A DNA stretch of 5,764 nt. It comes from Bacteroidia bacterium (GTDB lineage Bacteria > Bacteroidota > Bacteroidia > Chitinophagales > Saprospiraceae). The stretch is taken from the NCBI GenBank assembly GCA_030432855.1, contig JAUILM010000407.1, positions 1 through 5,764 on the forward strand, given 5' to 3'. How positions within the stretch are numbered: the stretch's first letter is position 1; each line of letters begins with the position of its first letter. This document shows, piece after piece, positions 1 through 5,710 of the stretch. The position numbers and the translations under genes were made by a program. The notes under the pieces were generated by a model. The model was not told the origin of the DNA. It saw nothing but the letters and a program-made list of their open reading frames with translations, and did not search any database.

Positions 1-1
1 A

Positions 2-301
2 ACTAAAGCCGAAGGAACATTACCCCCAGTATTCGATGTACGGAAGATTTCAGAATATCTTTCCGAGCACGTGATCGATGCAGTTAATACTCCATTGAGT
101 AACTTAAATGACCATCTGGCAGAATTTCCAAAGGACGATAAGTTCTATTTACACTGTGCCAGCGGGTATCGATCTATGATTTCATCATCTATGTTGAAAG
201 CCCGGGGTTATCACAACGTAATTGACATTAAGGGGGGATTTGAAGCATTACAGAAAGCAGAAGTTCCCGTGAGCGAATACGTTTGTCCCACTACTTTATA
301 A
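2..301 (+). CDS. Rhodanese domain, C-terminal part of a probable MBL-fold hydrolase-rhodanese fusion (5' end outside window)
   Basis: The frame is open from the window edge and gives 99 visible residues before TAA at 299-301, so this is the 3' end of a longer gene. The visible part is a near-complete rhodanese domain. FDVR lies at visible residues 11-14, and the active-site loop C-A-S-G-Y-R has its catalytic Cys at visible residue 52 (codon 155-157). A GYxNVxDIKGG segment follows, and the protein ends in VCPTTL. Rhodaneses carry sulfane sulfur as a cysteine persulfide. In Bacteroidota this type of C-terminal rhodanese commonly follows a metallo-beta-lactamase (ETHE1/Blh-like persulfide dioxygenase) domain, and the downstream Pmp-type transporter genes support that reading. 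The MBL domain itself is not visible, so the fusion is inference. It could instead be a stand-alone rhodanese. An internal GTG at 71 is not a credible start because it would cut away the N-terminal FDVR strand. Confidence 0.85.
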   Translation, partial: TKAEGTLPPVFDVRKISEYLSEHVIDAVNTPLSNLNDHLAEFPKDDKFYLHCASGYRSMISSSMLKARGYHNVIDIKGGFEALQKAEVPVSEYVCPTTL

Positions 302-316
302 AAACAGACTTTGAAT

Positions 317-523
317 ATGACCTTAACGTTGAAAGTGGATAATGTGAAGTGCGGAGGTTGCGTAAGTGCCATCAAGGATCAACTCCTCACCATCGGCGGG
401 ATAGACTCGGTCGAAGTAGATATAGAGACGGGGCGAGTACGGATTGTCGGCGCTAAGACGATTGACCAGAAAAAAGTGGTCAACGACTTAGAAACTATAG
501 GATATCCTCTTGACCTATCATGA
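317..523 (+). CDS. Small stand-alone heavy-metal-associated (HMA) domain protein
   Basis: This 68-residue protein consists of one HMA (ferredoxin-like beta-alpha-beta-beta-alpha-beta) domain and nothing else. The metal- or thiol-binding loop is KCGGC, with Cys12 and Cys15. It is followed by an amphipathic helix, a GGIDSVEVDIETGRV strand pair and a second helix ending in IGYPLD. The usual Met two residues before the first Cys (MxCxxC) is Val10 here. I chose the ATG at 317; a TTG at 311 would add only two residues. It begins 15 bases after the rhodanese stop, so the two genes are probably cotranscribed. HMA proteins normally bind Cu(I), Zn or similar metals and pass them to partners. Here there is no copper ATPase, only sulfur genes, so the ligand may be a metal or a persulfide. 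The domain call is firm; the ligand is unknown. Confidence 0.85.
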   Translation: MTLTLKVDNVKCGGCVSAIKDQLLTIGGIDSVEVDIETGRVRIVGAKTIDQKKVVNDLETIGYPLDLS

Positions 524-571
524 TGTTTGAGGTCTAGAGAAGTTTAAGATGTTAATTTAATTGGTTACAAA

Positions 572-587
572 GGCTCTTTTTTTAGCC
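572..587 (+). other. Small hairpin with a T7 loop in the 524-645 intergenic gap
   Basis: GGCT (572-575) can pair with AGCC (584-587) around a loop made mostly of seven T residues. A second T7 tract occurs at 607-613 in a similar TCTTTTTTTGAT context. No T-run follows the stem, so it does not look like an intrinsic terminator. The rest of the 122-base gap is AT-rich and holds no ORF of note. No TAnnTTTG element was found there, although TATAAAATAAAG just before the ATG at 646 is A-rich enough to serve as a Bacteroidota ribosome-binding leader. Confidence 0.25.
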
Positions 588-645
588 ATGTGTTAGAAGG
601 AGAGTCTTTTTTTGATCTTTTGCTTTATAAAATAAAGAATTTAAA

Positions 646-1227
646 ATGTTAGAAATTATTTCTCAACCCTGGCATTGGGCTGTGAGTGGAGTCATGATCG
701 TGGTGGTTATGTTCCTGTTGCTCTGGTTTGGTGGTGAATTCGGTGTCTCTGCTAACCTAAGGACACTCTGTGCTATTGGGGGAGCAGGAAAAAGATATAA
801 ATTTTTCGACTTTGATTGGAAGTCACAGACCTGGAACCTGGTTTTTATTGGGGGAGCCGTCATCGGTGGATTTATTGCTTCACATTATTTGCAGAGTCCT
901 GAGCCGGTAGCTATCTCAGAAAGCACACAAGCATACTTGCAAAGTGTAGGAGTCGCTACTCCTCAAACGATGACTGAAGGTGCGGGCTTTGTGCCCTCAG
1001 AGGTATTTGATGTTGCGAATCTCTTTACGCTTAAGTCATTTATAATTCTGATCATTGGTGGTTTTTTCGTTGGATTCGGTACTCGATACGCAGGAGGGTG
1101 TACTTCAGGACACGCTATTAGTGGCTTGGCAAATTTGCAACTACCATCTCTGATTGCCGTCATCGGTTTTTTCATCGGAGGACTCGTCATGACGCATTTC
1201 ATATTACCTCACATTCTCACTCTTTAA
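646..1227 (+). CDS. YeeE/YedE family membrane protein, N-half type (PmpA-like), thiosulfate/polysulfide transport
   Basis: This 193-residue integral inner-membrane protein has about four hydrophobic segments (roughly residues 13-30, 64-81, 131-149 and 165-188). A polar loop of about 45 residues separates the second from the third. The diagnostic YeeE/YedE signature is G-T-R-Y-A-G-G-C-T-S-G-H, with Cys152. A second family-typical cysteine, Cys42, sits in LRTLCAIGG. In the thiosulfate importer TsuA, conserved cysteines of this family relay the sulfur compound through the membrane. Its length is about half that of a full TsuA-type protein, which fits the two-gene PmpA/PmpB arrangement described with sulfide-responsive blh operons in Proteobacteria. 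The next gene, 9 bases downstream, supplies the second half. The substrate (thiosulfate, polysulfide or another sulfane-sulfur species) and the direction of transport cannot be read from the sequence. Confidence 0.93.
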   Translation: MLEIISQPWHWAVSGVMIVVVMFLLLWFGGEFGVSANLRTLCAIGGAGKRYKFFDFDWKSQTWNLVFIGGAVIGGFIASHYLQSPEPVAISESTQAYLQSVGVATPQTMTEGAGFVPSEVFDVANLFTLKSFIILIIGGFFVGFGTRYAGGCTSGHAISGLANLQLPSLIAVIGFFIGGLVMTHFILPHILTL

Positions 1228-1236
1228 TCAACGGAC

Positions 1237-1650
1237 ATGAAATTTCTAAAATATTTATTGGTAGGGATTCTGTTTGGTGTTGTGATGACAAAGTCGGAAG
1301 CGATATCGTGGTTTAGAATTCAGGAAATGTTCCGCTTTGAGAGTTTCCATATGTACGGGATCATTGGCACTGCAGTGATTCTCGGAGCTATTATGGTAGC
1401 CGTAGTGAAGAAGACACATTTCAAAAATATATCGGGTGAGATGATCTCATTCAATCCCAAAAATATGAGCATCCCCAGGTACTTACTTGGTGGTTCTATT
1501 TTTGGTCTGGGATGGGCGATGACCGGTGCATGTCCTGGTCCTCTTTTTACACTGGTTGGACATGGTATCTGGACGATACTTATTGTGATTATTAGTTCAA
1601 TCATAGGAACATTCGCTTACGGAGCATTGCGAGATTATTTACCACATTAG
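1237..1650 (+). CDS. YeeE/YedE family membrane protein, C-half type (DUF6691, PmpB-like)
   Basis: This 137-residue membrane protein has about four hydrophobic segments (about residues 4-20, 38-57, 83-98 and 110-130). The N-terminal part carries the family-typical TKSEAISWFRIQEMFRF stretch followed by HMYGIIG. The key motif is G-A-C-P-G-P with Cys99, the counterpart of the second cysteine motif in full-length YeeE/YedE proteins. It starts 9 bases after the PmpA-like stop, so the two are almost certainly cotranscribed and probably form one heteromeric channel for a sulfane-sulfur compound. The length is normal for DUF6691, with no sign of truncation. The stop is TAG at 1648-1650, and no clear terminator follows. 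Family assignment is firm; the heteromer with its neighbour and the substrate are inferred from relatives. Confidence 0.92.
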   Translation: MKFLKYLLVGILFGVVMTKSEAISWFRIQEMFRFESFHMYGIIGTAVILGAIMVAVVKKTHFKNISGEMISFNPKNMSIPRYLLGGSIFGLGWAMTGACPGPLFTLVGHGIWTILIVIISSIIGTFAYGALRDYLPH

Positions 1651-1671
1651 GGGCATAACTTAATACACAAA

Positions 1672-1691
1672 TCTTCTCAATGTCGAGAAGA
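1672..1691 (+). other. Inverted repeat (7-bp stem, 6-nt loop) between the PmpB-like and porin genes
   Basis: TCTTCTC (1672-1678) and GAGAAGA (1685-1691) form a perfect 7-bp stem around a 6-base loop, 21 bases after the PmpB-like stop. No T-run follows, so it is a poor intrinsic terminator. It could act as a mRNA processing or stabilising hairpin or as an operator for a dimeric regulator. Chance occurrence is possible. Confidence 0.35.
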
Positions 1692-1748
1692 AACGGTTGA
1701 ACGTATTTTCATCCGTATTCCTGCAGCACATGACGTGTGGATGTTTCC

Positions 1749-1769
1749 ATGCGACAAATCTTAACGCAT
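1749..1769 (+). other. Short hairpin immediately before the porin start codon
   Basis: ATGCG (1749-1753) pairs with CGCAT (1765-1769) across an 11-base loop. The stem ends one base before the A of the porin ATG at 1771. It would fold the translation-initiation region, where no Shine-Dalgarno sequence is seen. A 5-bp stem is weak and any regulatory role is a guess. Confidence 0.2.
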
Positions 1770-1770
1770 C

Positions 1771-3036
1771 ATGGATATACTCAATACACGTGGGATCCTG
1801 CTCGGCCTGTTCATTTTTTATGTGGGAACAAATGTGACAGGACAGGAGTCTTCCGCTACTTTTAAACCCACCATACAACCCATCGTAGCATGGCAGATAT
1901 GGAGTACCTACACCATAGGTCAGGAAGTATTTGATGGCACTTCTTATAATAAGGTTGACGATCGGTTCAATACACAGATACGCCGTTCTCGTTTTGGGGT
2001 AAAGGGACATCTATTTCCCGAAATATCGTATCAACTTAATATTGCTCTTGATTTTATTGGAAGAGATGTTTTGTCCGGTACATTTGGTAGTTCGAATAAT
2101 GGTGCTTTTCCCACATTTGGCCTATGGAATGCGTATCTGAGATGGAAGATTGATGCGGGGAGCGATCTGTGGCATATTACGCTGGGATATACACCGCTGA
2201 ACATTGGACGTGAGAATTTCACTGGCGCAATGGCCAGTATTTCTTTTGAAAAATCGTGGTCCCAAAATACACACAGGAGGCATCTGGCCGGGATTGGGCC
2301 TGGCCGGGCTATGGGGCTAAATTTGGGGGGGCAGATACCTGTTGACAACCTTATCACTTTATCATATGATGTAGGCATATATAATCCTCTTTTTCAGGCC
2401 TTGAGCAATAACTCTACGGGGTATAAGAATGCACTACTAACGGTGGGACGGCTGGCTTTTCATGTTGGTGACCCCGAAAGCACATCTTATTCGACTTCTC
2501 ATAAAGTCAACTATTTTGGTGAACGAAATGGAGTCACGATTGCTGTGGCAGGTGCATATCAGGGAGAGACCGATCTATTTAAAGAAAACAGTGCGGTGGG
2601 AATTGATTGGCTGGGCAACTGGAAGACGGTCAGTATTGATGGTGATTGGCTCTGGTTGCATCGTGAAGGAGGTCCCGGATCTGAGTCCAACAGTCAGGTA
2701 GGGTATTTGCGCCTGGGATATAGTCAGCCATTGCATTCAGGACATTTTCTCGAGCCGACTATCACATTCACACGATTTGAAGGGGCACTTGATGCACAGG
2801 GTATTGACGAAGCATTGGCCCTTCAGACGGATGCAGGTGCATCTCAAAATATTGACGTGGGTGTGAATTACTATTTTTCACCAAAATTGAAACTTTCATT
2901 TCATTATACTTTTCTGGAAGGTGATCAGGGTGAAGCCGAGGATGGACTTCTTTTAAATCCTTATTTCTCACAAGGTGGAGTAGGAGCCATCAAGCGGGGT
3001 GATTTTGTTGGAGTAGAGATTGTGGCATCACTCTAG
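1771..3036 (+). CDS. Outer-membrane beta-barrel porin, OprO/OprP-like (phosphate-selective porin superfamily)
   Basis: This 421-residue protein begins with a signal peptide: hydrophobic core at residues 8-20, likely cleavage after V-T-G (24) before Gln25. The mature part is rich in alternating polar/aromatic beta-strands typical of outer-membrane barrels. Recognisable points are an early strand with QIRRSRFGVKG (about 69-79), SYQLNIALDF, a GPGRAMGLNLGG segment, and late strands NVGVNYYFSP-like and LSFHYTF. Length fits OprO/OprP-like porins of about 400 residues. It does not end in the usual aromatic residue but in VASL; tandem TAG TAG stops close it. Its role would be diffusion of small anions through the outer membrane. 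It follows the PmpAB-like pair by 120 bases on the same strand, so it may be the outer-membrane entry for thiosulfate or a similar anion. That link is positional inference, and the actual substrate is unknown. Confidence 0.8.
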   Translation: MDILNTRGILLGLFIFYVGTNVTGQESSATFKPTIQPIVAWQIWSTYTIGQEVFDGTSYNKVDDRFNTQIRRSRFGVKGHLFPEISYQLNIALDFIGRDVLSGTFGSSNNGAFPTFGLWNAYLRWKIDAGSDLWHITLGYTPLNIGRENFTGAMASISFEKSWSQNTHRRHLAGIGPGRAMGLNLGGQIPVDNLITLSYDVGIYNPLFQALSNNSTGYKNALLTVGRLAFHVGDPESTSYSTSHKVNYFGERNGVTIAVAGAYQGETDLFKENSAVGIDWLGNWKTVSIDGDWLWLHREGGPGSESNSQVGYLRLGYSQPLHSGHFLEPTITFTRFEGALDAQGIDEALALQTDAGASQNIDVGVNYYFSPKLKLSFHYTFLEGDQGEAEDGLLLNPYFSQGGVGAIKRGDFVGVEIVASL

Positions 3037-3088
3037 TAGCGTACATCTCACCGCCTCATCCTGGCCAGGGCGTCTAAGACTGAAGATG

Positions 3089-3126
3089 CAAGATAGCCCT
3101 TACAGACTATATCCTTTTTTATCTTG
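3089..3126. repeat. Inverted repeat in the gap between two convergent genes
   Basis: CAAGATA (3089-3095) is mirrored exactly by TATCTTG (3120-3126) with 24 bases between them, abutting the DinB stop codon at 3128-3130. A T6 run (3115-3120) sits inside the right arm. The same 91-base gap holds a perfect 10-bp palindrome, CCTGGCCAGG, at 3060-3069. The location between convergent genes suggests a role in ending transcription from both sides, but neither element has the compact GC stem plus T-tail of a standard terminator. Confidence 0.3.
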
Positions 3127-3127
3127 A

Positions 3128-3643
3128 TCACGCCTGGTCGAGATAGTGGGAGAGTAATACATTTTTATGGTGAATCGCATGTCCGGAGATCACAAATCCA
3201 ATGGACAGGGCAGAAATTGTGATATTACTACAGAGGCCTGTACGCTGTATCATTTCAGCGGGCACGTACTTATATAAATGTATAGTGCTATCCCGCACCA
3301 GTTTATATTCCTGCAATAAAACCTCGGTGCTTTTGTCAGGGAAGCAAGTATCTCTGGCCATGATGTCCTGATCATATCCTGGCAGCGGCGTATTGTCTCC
3401 CCGCATGATCCGAAGGGCACGACTGCTCTGGATACGCTCATTGTCAATGATATGCTGTAGTACCTGATTCACGGTCCACCTACCTTCCTGATACGTATGA
3501 CTTCCAAGAGCTATCAATTTGTCTTCTATATCGTCAAAGAGATGCCTGGTTTCCTCCAGTGTAGCTAGCAAATCGACATCCGGAACTTTATGGATGTAAC
3601 GATCAAAGAATTCGGGGAAAGCACCAATGTCCTGCTTTTTCAT
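3128..3643 (-). CDS. DinB_2 / YfiT-like four-helix metalloprotein
   Basis: This 171-residue protein has no signal peptide, so it is cytoplasmic. It matches the DinB_2 pattern in order. GRWTVNQVLQHIIDNER (about 55-70) contains the first metal-ligand His64, RALRIMRGDNTPLPGYD follows, and the C-terminal helix GHAIHHKN supplies His155 and His158/159. The superfamily includes bacillithiol transferase YfiT/BstA and mycothiol-dependent enzymes, which bind a divalent metal through three histidines and add a low-molecular-weight thiol to electrophiles. Members of the branch resembling this one are mostly uncharacterised. The ATG starts one base after the stop of the upstream DJ-1 gene (TAA, one base, ATG), which points to translational coupling and shared expression. 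The fold and metal site are well supported; thiol-transferase activity is inference. It could equally be a DinB protein with no known reaction. Confidence 0.85.
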   Translation of the reverse strand: MKKQDIGAFPEFFDRYIHKVPDVDLLATLEETRHLFDDIEDKLIALGSHTYQEGRWTVNQVLQHIIDNERIQSSRALRIMRGDNTPLPGYDQDIMARDTCFPDKSTEVLLQEYKLVRDSTIHLYKYVPAEMIQRTGLCSNITISALSIGFVISGHAIHHKNVLLSHYLDQA

Positions 3644-3644
3644 G

Positions 3645-4667
3645 TTATTTTATTTTTCGAAAAATTCGATCTTGATCAGGAATTTTATAGCCGATGATTT
3701 TATCTTGCTCATCACGTATAAATCGGACAGGTTCTGCATTTATATTTGAAAACAAATCTTTTCCCTCATGAAATAAAGGAAATTGATTTTTTTCTATTAC
3801 CGCCCAAAGATCACCTCGGTCGTCTAAAGTGAGTTCAATTACTTCAGGACCGGTAAATTCATAGAAACCAGCAAATGAGTGTAGTTCTTTCTTTGAGAGA
3901 TAGACTGATCTTACAGGTTCTTCATACAGAATTAAACCGTTGTCGGGTTGCCAATATTCATACTCCATGTAGTAGGCTGTTTTCCGGGCGGCATTATACC
4001 CCAAAAGCTTTTGCACCAGATGAAGAGCTCCATCGATTCCTGCAGATACACCTGCTGTAGTGATGATGCGTCCATTATCAACAAATCGTACATTCCTATG
4101 CACATCGACCTTAGGATAATTAGTCTCCAGATGATCCAGTGTACTGTGGAAAGTAGTGGCAGACTGATCATCAAGAAGTCCCGCTTCAGCAAGTGCCAGG
4201 GCACCCGTACAAACCGAGAAAAATTGTGTGCTGTCCGTCTGTCGATGAAGCCAGGAAACCAGAAGGGTGTCTTCAAAAAAAATGTTGGAATTTCCACCAA
4301 AAAGGGCGACAATATCTGCCTTAGGGGCATCTTCTAGCGTATAATCTCCCTGGATCTTCAGAACACCTTGCGACTTAATAGGACCTTCTTGCTTAGTCAC
4401 AGTAAATACTTCAAATCCTGCATAAGAAAAAACCTCCAGGGGGCCGGCAAAATCTAAAATTTCTACACCATCCTGTAAGTAGAATGCGATCGTCTTAATC
4501 TCGGATGTCGGTCTAAGCATCATCTGGCAGTGGGGACAGATCCCTCCTTCATGGAAGGTCAGGGTGTCACAGGACTGACCGCAGGGAGGGCAAGTATACG
4601 TCATCTCCTGACCATAAGTGCTAAAGAAAGTTGCGATGGTCAGTAGGATAGGAATAAATCGTTGCAT
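3645..4667 (-). CDS. Exported DJ-1/PfpI (isocyanide-hydratase-like) protein with Cys-rich N-terminal and DUF3471-like C-terminal domains
   Basis: This 340-residue protein has three parts. A signal peptide spans residues 1-20 (hydrophobic 4-16, cleavage near Y-G-Q); no lipobox is present, so the protein is probably soluble in the periplasm. Residues 24-52 form a Cys-rich segment with Cys26, Cys29, Cys33, Cys44 and Cys47, ending CPHCQMMLRP. This resembles the HMBD heavy-metal-binding domain (CPxCGMxL). Residues about 57-235 form a DJ-1/PfpI domain of the isocyanide hydratase/GlxA branch: EILDFAGP with Asp72, nucleophile elbow SVCTGA with Cys153, the AEAGLLD helix, ATTFH and TTAGVSAGID. Residues about 256-338 resemble DUF3471 (ELHSFAGFYEF, then VRFIRDEQDKIIGY), a small beta-rich domain common at the C-terminus of periplasmic beta-lactamase-like hydrolases. 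It is cotranscribed with the DinB gene and has its own promoter element at 4688-4695. The catalytic residues look intact; the substrate is unknown. Confidence 0.88.
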   Translation of the reverse strand: MQRFIPILLTIATFFSTYGQEMTYTCPPCGQSCDTLTFHEGGICPHCQMMLRPTSEIKTIAFYLQDGVEILDFAGPLEVFSYAGFEVFTVTKQEGPIKSQGVLKIQGDYTLEDAPKADIVALFGGNSNIFFEDTLLVSWLHRQTDSTQFFSVCTGALALAEAGLLDDQSATTFHSTLDHLETNYPKVDVHRNVRFVDNGRIITTAGVSAGIDGALHLVQKLLGYNAARKTAYYMEYEYWQPDNGLILYEEPVRSVYLSKKELHSFAGFYEFTGPEVIELTLDDRGDLWAVIEKNQFPLFHEGKDLFSNINAEPVRFIRDEQDKIIGYKIPDQDRIFRKIK

Positions 4668-4687
4668 TGGATTTTAATCATTTGCAG

Positions 4688-4695
4688 CAAAGGTA
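4688..4695 (-). promoter_or_regulatory. Bacteroidota-type -7 promoter element upstream of the exported DJ-1 gene
   Basis: Read on the minus strand the element is TACCTTTG, an exact TAnnTTTG match, followed by CTGCA as in many Bacteroidota promoters. It lies 20 bases before the ATG of the DJ-1 gene, which would give a leader of about 15 bases. No TTG or TTTG (-33) was found at the expected distance upstream, so the promoter may be activator-dependent. The adjacent GlxA/AraC-type protein is the natural candidate activator. Confidence 0.55.
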
Positions 4696-4735
4696 GAGAG
4701 ATGCCAGTTTTTTGGTAGGACAGGAGTACGCAGTA

Positions 4736-5710
4736 TCAGGACAATGTACCTCCAACCAGAGGTATTTTCTCCTGATATTTTTTTAGCAAATTCCGGAGTT
4801 GATTTACACTTCTGAGGCCAATGTCAGTTGTGATATTCTCCATAGTTTCTCCCTGAGAGCTCAATTGGAGGGCTTTTTCTACCCGCAATTTCTCAATATA
4901 CTGACCAATGGTAATGCCGGTAACTTTCTTAAAATTTCTAGATAGATTTCGAGCACTCATGTGCACCCGCATTGCCAGAGATGTAATGGTATGACGCTCA
5001 GTCAAATCCCGGCTGATGATATCCTGCACTTCATGTATAGATTGATCCAGATGGTTTCGGTACTGGAGAAAAATGCTCAATTGAGGATCTGCCGGACCGC
5101 GTCTCAGGTACACAACCACCTCTTTAGCGATCCTCGTGGCAAAAAGAGGACCATACAGTTGCTCCAATACGTACAACGACATATCAATGCCTGAAGCTAC
5201 TCCTGCGCTTGATAGTATCCTGCCGTCTTCAACAAACAGTCGGTCCCGTACTACTTCGATAGCAGGGTATTGCCTCTTAAGTTGGTCAAAGTATTTCCAA
5301 TGGGTAGTGGCTTGTTTGTGATCCAATAGCCCAGATTGGGCCAAAAAGAAGGTGCCTGTACAAATGGAGCAAATTTGAGCGCCATTCCTGTATTGTGCTT
5401 TCATCCACGAATAGAATGGACCCATTCCGAGATAAAAGTCATCGGAGTCAAAAAAACTGGCATCCACTCCCGGTATCATTAGCCAATCTTTTTCCTCTAA
5501 AGTGACGCTGTCAAACTTCTTTAACGACCCCAGGATCAAACCGGCACTGCTTGTTTGTTCCGATGCCACTGTTGGTCCTAAAAAATGTATTTCAATGCCA
5601 GCACCCTCTTCCTTCGCTTCATAGAATATCTGAATAGGACCGGCTACATCTAATAGGTGAACACCTGGCGGTATGAAAAAATAAACTTTATGTGTGCTTG
5701 TGGTATCCAC
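4736..5710 (-). CDS. GlxA-family transcriptional regulator (DJ-1/PfpI domain plus AraC-type HTH)
   Basis: This 324-residue protein has an N-terminal DJ-1/PfpI domain (about 8-200): LLDVAGP with Asp21, the nucleophile elbow SICTGT with Cys117, AQSGLLD, ATTHW with His137, and SSAGVASGID. An AraC HTH_18 domain follows (about 238-318): a clear first helix-turn-helix (HTITSLAMRVHMSARNLSRNF), a linking helix KLRVEKALQL and a second HTH starting ENITTDIGLRS. The second HTH departs from consensus, with GL instead of GF and an ending of LLKKYQEKIPLVGG. Members bind DNA as AraC-type activators or repressors, with the DJ-1 domain as presumed ligand sensor. The likely targets are the DJ-1 and DinB genes 68 bases downstream. 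The start taken is GTG at 5710. The frame has no stop or other start from there to the window edge, so the true start could lie outside, though the domain begins right after this GTG. Confidence 0.9.
   Translation of the reverse strand: MDTTSTHKVYFFIPPGVHLLDVAGPIQIFYEAKEEGAGIEIHFLGPTVASEQTSSAGLILGSLKKFDSVTLEEKDWLMIPGVDASFFDSDDFYLGMGPFYSWMKAQYRNGAQICSICTGTFFLAQSGLLDHKQATTHWKYFDQLKRQYPAIEVVRDRLFVEDGRILSSAGVASGIDMSLYVLEQLYGPLFATRIAKEVVVYLRRGPADPQLSIFLQYRNHLDQSIHEVQDIISRDLTERHTITSLAMRVHMSARNLSRNFKKVTGITIGQYIEKLRVEKALQLSSQGETMENITTDIGLRSVNQLRNLLKKYQEKIPLVGGTLS

Noticed and set aside
1730..1840. Small Cys-rich frame starting at ATG 1730 and overlapping the porin start.
   Set aside because: It is short, in a different frame from the porin, has no recognisable pattern and runs into the porin signal-peptide region. 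It is most likely a chance frame.
1660..2010. Minus-strand open frame of 116 codons opposite the porin start.
   Set aside because: It lies antisense to the porin and its leader, and its translation resembles no family. Other long antisense frames in the window (opposite the PmpA-like, PmpB-like, porin, DJ-1 and regulator genes) were dismissed for the same reason.
3060..3069. Perfect palindrome CCTGGCCAGG considered as a terminator or recombination site.
   Set aside because: It has no loop and no T-tail, and it occurs once. A 10-bp palindrome can occur by chance in a window of this size.
3932..4337. Long alternative frames on both strands inside the exported DJ-1 gene.
   Set aside because: The DJ-1 frame carries complete catalytic motifs across this stretch. 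The alternatives are shadows with no motif.
4672..4784. A -1 shift at the A7 run near the end of the regulator gives a tail reading KKISGENTSGWR, superficially like the FKKxxGxTPxxYR end of AraC domains.
   Set aside because: The unshifted frame also aligns (KKYQEKIP keeps the Pro position) and ends at a sensible place. The shifted tail would run through the DJ-1 promoter element.
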